From positions 94,963,624 to 95,027,623 of the forward strand of contig CM049308.1 of the NCBI GenBank assembly GCA_026874595.1: 64,000 nt of DNA. The letters run 5' to 3'. Position numbers and translations under genes: made by a program. Numbering within the stretch: the stretch's first letter is position 1; each line of letters starts with the position of its first letter. The notes below the pieces were generated by a model. It was not told the origin of the DNA, made no database searches, and was given only the letters and a program-made list of their open reading frames with translations. Positions 55,100-64,000 of the stretch are shown piece after piece. Origin of the DNA: Sipunculus nudus (taxonomy: Eukaryota > Annelida > Sipuncula > Golfingiida > Sipunculidae).

Positions 55100-56600
55100 T
55101 AGGTGCCCCTATTTCTTTTGTGCTGCAAGGTCCTCCACGCCTGTGACGCTTTTTCAGGAGGCGCCTCGGGGATTTTCACTGGCCTTTTAAGACCGAGGCC
55201 AGAGCGCATTTCCTGCCCAAAAGGCATTTCTGTGCAATACGCGGTCACGCGGGTCCACTATAATCCCCATTGATCCCCAATATCCATTGTAACGCCTCTA
55301 AAGGAATGTTCTCTCTCAAAAGAAGCAAAGGTGTTTAATCTAAAGACCACATGACTCTGCTTTCAATGCGAGGGCTTTTCAGTTTGGTCATCACTGGGCA
55401 CTGAGTCCAGTGATGTGACTACCGTTTGACAATTTTTTTTTATAATGGGTAACAGGTATGTTTATTTTTTATACATTCAATTATACTTTTCCATTATAAC
55501 CATGGTTTCAAAAGTTCGGCCAAGTCATGTGTGTTTTGAAGTTTTTTTTTTTGCAAAAAGAAGCCCCACGACTTAATTATCATTCGGGTTGGGTGGGGTG
55601 TGGGGGTTGGGGGTGTTCACATATATTTGTTAAGATCCGTTATCTGTCGGGGCGGTGAAACATGAAAAAAATATCACGTGTATGCGTTTCAAGTGTTAAC
55701 ACTGTCATGCTTCAATAACACGAGTTCACCTTGCGAGTGGCAGATCAAATATATACGAATGGGTGGCTTCCACACGGGGACAAAGGAATGGTCCTTTGTC
55801 ATAATGGTTTATGAGAAAATGTATATTGTGGTGATTCTTATTACCTCCAAAATGAAATGGACTGTTGATATGTCCTTACCCTTACCCTCTACAAATGTTC
55901 AGCAAAACATTTTTCGTCTGTTTCAGGAGGCGACCTGTAATCCCCACTAAACCCAATTTCCATTATATCGCCTGTTAAGGAATTTTACTATGTCAAAAAG
56001 AAGTAAAGATTTTAAATTCAAGCGCGGAACAAATGTCCACATGAATCTTTAATAGGTAGCACTTTTCTGTTCAGTGGACACAAAGAGCTGAGACCCTTTA
56101 CACGATCACCGTTTTATAGGTTTCCAGATATGTTGATTTTTATACATTCAGAAGTATCTTTCCATGATAACCATGGTTTTAAGTTCGGCCGATTTATGGG
56201 TTGAATGAAAAAAGTCTTTTTTTTCAAAAGGAAGCCCGGGGGGATGGCACTCACTGCTAAGGGTCTTCAATGTCTTGGAATCTACTAATCAGTCGTTCGT
56301 TCATACGTTCACGTTTCATGTATAAAACATTGTCATGGTTCAGGAACACGGGCTCACCAGGCGAGTGGCAGAACAACCGTATACGAATTGGCGGTTTCTA
56401 CTCGGGGGACAAAGGAATAGCCCCTTATAATTATTCCTTTCTGGAATTGTGACTATGGTACTTAAGAAAAAATATATTATGGTTATTCCGATTACCTCCA
56501 AAAATGTGCTGGATTATGGATGCAGTTTTACTCTACCCCTCTACAAATTTTCAGCAAAATCTGTATATTACATTTGCGTTAATTTGCTGAAAGACAATGC
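55100..56600 (+). repeat. Diverged tandem duplication of ~700 bp
   Basis: Blocks recur in order: 'tttttcaggaggcgcct' (55150) and 'ctgtttcaggaggcgacctg' (55918); 'ataaccatggtttcaaaagt' (55497) and 'ataaccatggttttaagttc' (56168); 'cttgcgagtggcagatcaaa' (55730) and 'caggcgagtggcagaacaac' (56358). Open frames in the two copies share SP.EWQ...IR.GGF, which reflects the duplication; no family is recognised. Confidence 0.7.
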
Positions 56601-57345
56601 AACGAACCAAGGTTGAAGTGGTTTTTCTGCTAAATACTTTCATCGAAATATATCAACCTGCTTTCTTTTTATCCAGGAGAGTTGTCAATTTTGCATCAGA
56701 CCTACTTATTCCCTGACAATTTACAGTACTTAAATTAAAAACTTAATACCGTTGGAATATATTTTTCTGGGCCTATCTTTTTCAAATTGGCAGCCTTACG
56801 TTTCCCGTACAAGACATATGCATGTGTATACAAATAACACATGTGCCTGTTAACATGCCTTAAAATTCGTACACCCTAATAATTTTTTTGGTGTGATTTC
56901 GGGAATAGAATAATTTTTCTTCCAGCTGAATTCTAGCAGAAGTAATCTTTATATCATACAAGTGAAACACATGACAAAAGTTCCTGCAAAAACCTTAGGA
57001 TTAAAATATGCATCGTTTAGTTCCTATCAGCTCATTACAAAATATGCATTAGATAGAGCCGAGGAGTTTCCACGGGTGCAGCTAGTAATAATAATAATAA
57101 TAAGTACTTACGTATCATGGGACTTCACGTGTAGGTGTCAACGCTTAGTCATAGAATGTGCAGGTAAAATGAATATGTCACTATACCTGCTCACGTAGCG
57201 TCCAGGACTTGTGTTTATATGGAACAAGCTTTCATTTTGGAGAGTGTGTATATATATATTAATAAAGGCCGCCAAGAATTCGGTTATCTTCTACACATTA
57301 AAAGAATAATAAGAGTAATAAGAACATTTATCTCAAAACTTGCTA
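56601..57345. other. No recognisable gene
   Basis: AT-rich; a short (AAT)n at 57087-57102. Confidence 0.4.
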
Positions 57346-57354
57346 TATCAATAT

Positions 57355-58060
57355 GATTTTAGTTATTCTTAAATTCTATCAGATCATCAATCTCCATTAA
57401 GAATTTTGGTACACTGTTCCAAATTTAGTTGCGGGCCGGCTTTACACTAAACGATCGAGCTACGAATGTCTTGTGTTTTACAAGATGTTTTCACCAGATA
57501 TTTTATATATCTGATCCAAGGCCATCACTAGTTGGTTTACGTATATTGATAGTTTGTCTGTAAGATAACTTGGAGCCTGGTCATGCATACTAAATTCTAA
57601 GATGAATGGAAAGCAAGTTCAGGTAGCGCTTTAAGAGCTTCTGTAGCGCGCTCGTACTTGCTTCGTGTTGTTATAACATTTGCGGCAATATTCTGGACCA
57701 TTGTATTATGGCTATAATTTGCATAATCCATGCAGATGAGAAAGTATTAAGCCACACGCTATGGTCTTGATGGTCTTGAAGGAATTTATCGATCGTGAGT
57801 GTAGTTCTGATCTGCTTTAATTTTTGGATAATGCTCATGGCAACTCAACACTTTATCATCTTCGTTATGGATAATCTCTCATCTATGGTAGCACCTAAAT
57901 ATTGATGTCACGTGTTCTCGGAGTTTGGATACCATTAATCTTAATGTTTTTTTTTTGTTTTTGTTTTTTTTTTGGTTTTTTTTTTGCAGTTGCTGCAGCA
58001 TATCTGGCACAGATGATTATATAAAATGTCTTTTCATCGTTCATCTTAGATTCGGCTCGA
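57355..58060 (-). pseudogene. Non-LTR retrotransposon, 3' end of the polymerase ORF (degenerate)
   Basis: On the minus strand, fragments in shifted frames match the end of LINE polyproteins: an ITTRSKYERATEALKALPEL-like region, APSYLTDKLSIYV (the 'APSYL..L...Y' box), VARSFSVK, and after a stop IWNSVPKFLMEIDDLIEFKN (the 'WN.LP..L.....L..FK' tail). Stops and frameshifts are frequent. The reverse transcriptase core is not seen. The lineage may be CR1-like (inference). Confidence 0.7.
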
Positions 58061-58834
58061 GAAATGAAAATTAAGGATCCTTTAAATCCGAATATCTTTT
58101 TATAGACACTTCAGCAGCAAAATTCACGCCCAGTGTTAGTGGTATAATATTATAGCCAGAAGATACCTAGCTGAGAGAGATAAACATGGTGATGATGCAC
58201 GTAATTTTGATCTTTTGAAACTGTGTCAGTCCCTTGTTCGCAGAATACGAAAGGAATTTATTTGCTTCAAGGGCTGACTGAATTTCAATTAATGTCAAAT
58301 TCAGTGGACGTTACAACGAAATTATTTAACTATATACATGCATGTAAATGTATTTCAAAATATGTGTGTGTGTGTGTGTGTGTGTGAGGGGAGGAGAGAG
58401 AGAAATGTAAGCGTGTGTGACAGTGGGATTACATGAGAAACAGACGATGTATACTTCACTATATATATATACATGGACAGTGTTCAGTATATCTTTATAT
58501 TCCCACATACATTTATTGAAATAATAACCATAATTATATGTGCAGTTCTCCGGTAATTATGCAGAACTGCAACATCGTATTGCCAATAAATCAGCTAAAC
58601 AGAAGAACTGCGATATTGTTATTTTTTTGTTGTAGACTACAATGACTTGTTGGCGTATACAGTAATGGCGTTGTTATTTATCATAATTCTACATGCTGGT
58701 GTCCGCCTCACAGTCACCTAGCTCCGGCTCGAAGGTTTAGTAAACCCTGTATGCATGCAGTGCAGTCAATTTTACAATAGGATATTTACAGAAAACGGCG
58801 GGTAAAAGTAGGGCAAGGCCCGAAGACAATCACC

Positions 58835-58932
58835 ATGTTACGTCACAAGGCTTGTACTGTGATTACTGTCCTGCTGTCCATTTGTTTACTTGTCTTTTCA
58901 AAACATGTAAACGAACTTGGAGAAGAAACACG
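58835..58932 (+). CDS. VWC gene exon 1 (signal peptide)
   Basis: 32 codons plus 2 bases. Hydrophobic core VITVLLSICLLVF. Donor ACACG|GTGAGT, phase 2. Confidence 0.8.
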
Positions 58933-59504
58933 GTGAGTTTTTAATTATTTTTCTTTCTTTGCCGTTGTTATTATTTTACGTCCATTGTTTCTTTATCAGC
59001 TTACTTCCACAACTGTTTGTTTTTGCTCTTTTAAATATAGGCCTACTTATTAATTGTTGTTCTGAGACGGCGTTTGATTAACGTTTTGATTTTGTCTCTG
59101 TTTGGTTGTCCTTCATTCAGAGGGATATAGCAGAGCGCTTGTAACTCATTTTACTGTTATTGGACTACCGCTGGTATTGCGAGAGAGTATTTGACCTCAA
59201 AATCATACACACCCAGCCTTCCTAAATTCACTTGCGTGTCCTTGTCAATAAACGAAACTATACTACCTCGGATTCTCTGACATGAGAGAAAACGTTTTAT
59301 ATCTTGAAATTCTCTAATACAATAATGGAGATGCGGGTCCTTTAGGTTCATATTTCGTATATTATTCCTTGGCAGTGGCGTCATTTTATCTTCCAGAGTG
59401 GGGGCGGGGGGGGGGGGGGTTGACTCGTAGACAGACAGACAGACACACACACACACACACACATATATTCATGTATACCTTTTTAGTGCCTGTATGACAC
59501 ATTT

Positions 59505-59583
<79 letters not shown>

Positions 59584-61706
59584 TACTTAATCACATGTCA
59601 AATATATTTCAATGAGGTATACGGTGTTAGAAATTAAGGTATTATGTTTCCAGTACCTGTTAAGTCTCAACCAGGTTTAGATATAATATTTCATAGTTAA
59701 CTCATACATGGAAGCAAATTAAGTCTATATTTAAAAAAAATTTTTTTTGCTATATTTCATTTGCAATATATAAATAATGTTCTCTGAAAAGTGGGGGGGG
59801 GGATTGACCATTCCCCCGCCCCCCCCCCCCCCCTTGTCACAAATTTCGGAGGGGGGATATATACCCCAATCCCCCCACCCCCCTATATTGAGGCCCCCCT
59901 TCCTTGGACTTTATTGACTGTCTTTCCTGTTTCCTTTCCTGTTTCAGTATGTTACAGAAGGCCTATCAGTTTTTTTAACATGTGACAACCTCCTGGTTGT
60001 ACTCTTGTTTGTACAGCTCGGGGTGCGTGGACGCGCGGAATGGAGACATCTACCCTCTGTGGCAGACGATGCCGGGACCAGACTCGTGTACTCAGTGCGT
60101 CTGTCTGCCGTGGGGGACCAGCTGCTCTGACGTCACGTGTCCTCTCCCGGACTGCGCCGACTTCGTCAAGTTGCCGGGAGACTGCTGTTTTTCCTGCCCA
60201 AATGGCAAGTCTAGTTAAGAATCGCTCTTATTGGTAAAGAATGGACGTTATTTTAGGATAAGGATGCTATTACGTAAAACAATTGACATATTGGCTTCCT
60301 TTATTATATACCTATAGGTCTACCTTCGGGATGGAGGGTTAGCCCGTCGCTGCTGCCATTTAATTTGCGCCGCCGCCAGCCACGTTAAGATCAAGCCGAG
60401 CCGAGCCAAGTTTATCAGGAGGCGCTGCTGATATTTCATTAAGCCGAAGTTAGCCGATTTTGTGCAGTTTAGTTCGGCTTGAGTAAAATTCATGCAAAAA
60501 GATAAATCTTTTAAATTAAAAAATGATCGAAACTTATACAGACTAATTCAAATTTAGTTTTGTTGAATTTGATACAAACAGACAAAGTTGAAGTTCCCCA
60601 CATTATAATACATAGTACGTCAAGCCTGACACCCCTAAAAATAAAGGGGTCACACGTAATATAGATAATTTGTTTGAATATAATGGGTACTTTGTAACAT
60701 CAAATGAATGGCTTTCAGATCAGTTAAAGCTAGCCGATATTTTGTAAGCCGAGTCGAACCACGCAACCCGGGTTACTACTAAAGTCGGCCGTCTTTTTGT
60801 CTAATGCAAGCCACATTTGTGTGGACCACACGGCTCCGGGCTCTAACCTGATATCTAAATCTGCTATCACTGCCGCATTCATTACGCTTCGGCTTTTTTA
60901 AATCAGTCCGGCTATTAAAGTCAAACTAATTTCAAATGGCCGAAGCGTAGTGAATGTCACAGCCGTAGACGTAACGCAAACATAGCGTTCTGTGTACACG
61001 ATGTCACAATGAGGGCACGTCTGAGCAACATGTAGACAACCCCCGCTTTTCGTTCATCAATCTATCTCCGCTACGTTCAGAAAATGTTGAACATGTTCTG
61101 ACTTTTGCGTCTGCGTTATGACCCATGAAAATGCAGCGTAATAGACCTTTCCCTCCTCGATTGCGCCATCTGTCGGCGATATATCACTCAGAGGGTTCGA
61201 GTCTGTTATAGTGTTATATTGACCAAAAAAGATATTTTGTTATATTTCGAATACTAAATGTTGTGATTCAAACACCTGTCTAACGCCCCGTCTCATATTA
61301 CATTTCGTTTTACAAAGCTCACAATGCTGACAAATAGGACCCGAACACAGCAGACAACCATTAAGCGCAGTTAATGCGCATGCTCGAAGAAAAGGTCAAT
61401 AAGGTGAACATATAACGTTACGTATGCGTTTCCATTGAAACGCAGGCGTTTCACATACGTTTTGTAACGTGGGCTGTTAAAAATACGTGAGCAAGTTAAA
61501 AAATAAACTGTTTGTTTTATATGTGATAATGCTAATTATTTTTATTGACACTAGGCCACACGACATGCCAGGCAGACGAGGTGGAGATTCAACCAAACTC
61601 CATGCATATGCGATGGAAAGAAGACGGCTGCCTAGAAACATGCACGTGTGGTTACCCTGTGAGCAGCCGAACTGGGAGGTGCAAGTCTCAATGCTTCAGT
61701 AAATGA
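58835..61706 (+). CDS. Secreted VWC-domain protein, 3 exons, 145 residues
   Basis: Joined exons 58835-58932, 60017-60204 and 61555-61706. Phases match at both junctions. Residues 1-22 form a signal peptide (MLRHKACTVITVLLSICLLV...). Residues 36-93 are a von Willebrand factor type C domain with all ten cysteines (36, 57, 60, 62, 69, 74, 79, 89, 90, 93), including CTQCVC and CCFSC. Residues 100-142 form a second module with six cysteines (C-x20-C-x3-C-x-C-x10-C-x3-C), like the N-terminal half of a VWC. The protein ends 3 residues later. The ATG has a good context (CACCATG) and AATAAA follows 60 bp after the stop. VWC proteins often bind BMP-type ligands or matrix; the role here is unknown. No transmembrane segment is present after the signal peptide. 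Confidence 0.82.
59395..59900. repeat. Simple repeats and G/C tracts in the first VWC intron
   Basis: G tract at 59403-59420, (CA)n at 59443-59462 and 59504-59518, (TA)n at 59519-59579, G run at 59791-59800, C run at 59818-59834 and a further C-rich stretch to 59882. The G/C parts look like remains of MITEs related to the 6825 type. Confidence 0.8.
60017..60204 (+). CDS. VWC gene exon 2 (VWC domain)
   Basis: Acceptor TTTGTACAG|CTCGGGG completes the split Arg codon. The whole VWC domain lies in this exon. It ends CCAAATG|GCAAGT: a GC donor (GC-AG intron) with otherwise perfect consensus. Clearly more GC-rich than the neighbouring introns. Confidence 0.85.
60514..60828 (+). repeat. Direct repeat, copy 1 (~312 bp) in the second VWC intron
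   Basis: Nearly identical to 63143-63455 (about a dozen or fewer differences). Contains 'taaaaataaaggggtcacac' and 'aaagtcggccgtctttttgt'. Non-coding; probably two insertions of one short element. Confidence 0.88.
61555..61706 (+). CDS. VWC gene exon 3 (second Cys-rich module and stop)
   Basis: Acceptor TTGACACTAG|GCCACA; encodes HTTCQADEVEIQPN and on to CKSQCFSK, then TGA at 61704-61706. Confidence 0.78.
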
Positions 61707-61765
61707 TACGTACCGAGATGGGTTATCATAATATCAATCCACGGTCCAGGAAATTTCAAAATCTA

Positions 61766-61771
61766 AATAAA
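61766..61771 (+). terminator. Polyadenylation signal AATAAA of the VWC gene
   Basis: AATAAA 60 bp after the stop codon in 'atctaaataaaactt'. Confidence 0.6.
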
Positions 61772-62534
61772 ACTTGCTGCTTATATAGCTCCTGGATCAG
61801 TTATATTTTGTGGAAATTTTAATTCGCATTTATATACCATGATTTTGCCTGAGCTTCTCTTGTTTTGTGTCTGTTTTTCGCACTTTGGATAATTCTTTGT
61901 AGGCGGACAGTGCTGTTACGCCATCCTATATAAGCGGTACTTACTTGCGTGCAAAATTCAATTAGGATAATACGGGGTTCCAACGGGATTCCTTGCTAAT
62001 GAATTAGCATCAGTCTAAAAGGTATCATACCAATTAAATAATACAATTCATGATCGAAATTATGATGAATACTCAAGTTAATGCTTATAAAATACTTCAA
62101 TCGTACCAACATATAAAACATTGTACAAACACAGAGAGACTGACCATGCAGTGACAGAATGTGTTTGTGAGATGATTGAGTTACCACAGTTGTGGCAAGT
62201 TGTAGCATCGACCCGATTATCAGCTAACAAACGAACAGAGGGTCAGTCTAATGAGTGCTATTACAATCACATACAATTTCTGGTGTTATACACCGTGTCA
62301 AGGCAGTACCAAATGATTAAGTTGGCCTGGCCCGGAACTCACACCGCGTCTCTGATTTTTGAATCACACGAGTACACTTAAGAATTCTGAGAGTATAAGA
62401 AATTCGACCAGAGGTTTTTAAGGTTAAAGGTCACACTCAAACGTCGTTGTTATATAAATGTATAACTGTTACAATACCTCATTGATGCGCAAATTAAATA
62501 TGAGAACATCATTAAAATATCAGGCCTTGCACGT

Positions 62535-63125
62535 TTAACAAGGTCTACAGGCCTAATGTGAACCTTGGTAATTGGATATACGTCAGCTATAATGCCTCCA
62601 TGCCGAACCGTTACTTTTCAAGTACATTTGTGACATGTATATGTACAATGCAAGTACTATACATTTTGAACCCGAGTATAAGCACTAATTACACAAACGT
62701 CACTCCTGAAATACTGGCTTGGATGTACAAAACACAATATGATTGTAGGTGGCGCCACCAATCTTGTGTACGAGAAAGATATCGAATATGTATGGACATG
62801 CAAAATTTCAGGCAGCTACTTTAAATCTCTCTACAGCCACGTGCACAGATGCATGAAACCCAAAAATAATTGTAGGTGGCGCCACTTGTCTTGTAACAAA
62901 ACTATCCGAGACGTAGGGACATGCATAATTTCAGGATGATATGCCAGGTCACTCCTGAGAAATAAGCTTTGCCAAATGACACCCGTACAAAAAAAGTTCG
63001 ATGCAGGTGGCGCCACCAATACCTAAATTTCAAATATGGCTCATGTGACCAACATTTGCAAAACATTTGGTGATGATAGCTCGAACCGTTTCTTAGATTG
63101 TAATTTTAGTATAATTCAGGGAAAA
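62535..63125 (+). repeat. Dispersed repeat, GTGGCGCCAC family (copy C)
   Basis: Starts 'aaggtctacaggcctaatgt', ends 'gattgtaattttagtataat' + 'tcagg'. Has three GGTGGCGCCAC(C/T) motifs, near 62748, 62876 and 63008, about 130 bp apart. It is the best-preserved copy in the window. Confidence 0.75.
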
Positions 63126-63142
63126 AGATCATTTTTTTTTTA

Positions 63143-63455
63143 CAATTAAAAATGATCGAAACTTATACAGACTAATTCAAATTTAGTTTTGTTGAATTTG
63201 ATACAAACAGACAAAGTTGAAGTTCCCCACATTATAATACATAGTACGTCAAGCCTGACACCCCTAAAAATAAAGGGGTCACACGTAATATAGATAATTT
63301 GTTTGAATATTATGGGTACTTTGTAACATCAAATGAATGGCTTTCAGATCAGTTTAAGCCAGCCGATATTTTGTAAGCCGAGTTGAACCACGCAACCCGG
63401 CTTACTACTAAAGTCGGCCGTCTTTTTGTCTAATGCCAGCCACATTTGCGTGGAT
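63143..63455 (+). repeat. Direct repeat, copy 2
   Basis: Second copy of 60514-60828, inserted immediately after copy C of the GTGGCGCCAC family. Confidence 0.88.
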
Positions 63456-63459
63456 CACA

Positions 63460-64000
63460 AGTTTGACATGTGACTGATTTTCCCGCAAAATTTGGCGCTA
63501 CTAGCTCTGACGGTTTTTCATATAGCATAGGGTAACATAAGGCGGACGCCGCGCCATCGCATACTAGTAAGCTCACAGGTTGACTTACAGGGGCCCAATC
63601 AACTATCTGACATTTATAAACTAAAGGTAATCCCTTTTATCAAAATAGGCCGGAAAAAGTAGATAACACCGCACACAGGCTGCTTGTTTTGTTTATATCA
63701 ATGTGTTTATAATATGTTGGGACCCACCAAAAAAAAAAAAAAAAAACAAACAAAGCAAATTCAACAAGGGCTTCTGGCAGCAAGTCAGATCAGCTAGAGC
63801 TTTGCAAAACGCGTTTTGAAACAAGTAACCTTTTTACCTCTGCATAAATACAACCTATCACCTTAGGTAACATGTTTTTCCCGTTTGTCAACATTGCTTT
63901 ATTTACAACATGTTGTTGATAAACATGTTCATACATCCTTCACGGAGGTTTAAGAACTTTTCATAACCAGAATTACCCTTAGATCATTAATATACTAGTA
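63460..64000. other. No recognisable gene
   Basis: Unique sequence with a poly-A run at 63729-63746. Confidence 0.4.

Overview
This is an AT-rich animal genomic window. The gene style is invertebrate: small exons, GT-AG introns of several kb, and dense microsatellites, minisatellites, foldback elements, hAT and non-LTR remnants. I see no bacterial operons, rRNA, functional tRNA or CRISPR array. A mollusc, perhaps a bivalve, fits this repeat landscape, but that is inference.

Two genes can be reconstructed exon by exon. (1) The minus-strand gene MBIP (MAP3K12-binding inhibitory protein, also an ATAC histone acetyltransferase subunit) has seven coding exons from 36729 down to 15871. All junction phases agree and give a 210-residue protein. 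A candidate untranslated first exon lies near 47.8 kb. (2) A plus-strand three-exon gene at 58835-61706 encodes a 145-residue secreted protein: a signal peptide, a ten-cysteine VWC domain and a second six-cysteine module. Its second intron appears to begin with GC. A possible first exon of an unrecognised nuclear protein sits at 6289-6513 (minus).

The MBIP locus holds the most unusual structure. Seven tandem arrays lie in or next to it: about 58 bp x 9, 41 bp x 18, 52 bp x 55, 50 bp x 22, 27 bp x 17, 39 bp x ~58 and 76 bp x 4 plus the source copy. Two of these arrays are amplified exon edges. The 39-bp array repeats the splice acceptor and first codons of coding exon 3. The 76-bp array repeats the last codons and splice donor of coding exon 2. 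One intron is therefore lined with decoy donors at its 5' end and dozens of decoy acceptors at its 3' end, and using a decoy runs into a stop codon.

Layout: 0-1 kb hAT transposase remnant; 1-6 kb repeats; 6.1-6.5 kb possible first exon(s); 6.8-13.2 kb MITE, foldback and dispersed repeats; 13.3-36.8 kb MBIP with its arrays and a LINE inserted in one of them; 36.8-39.4 kb a dispersed repeat; 39.7-40.5 kb a broken ubiquitin-specific-protease-like sequence; 43.8-47.7 kb a SINE-like head, a nested transposon with long terminal inverted repeats, and a foldback element; 48.5-52.1 kb AT microsatellites and duplications; 55-58 kb a duplicated segment and a LINE 3' remnant; 58.8-61.7 kb the VWC gene; 60.5-63.5 kb paired repeats.
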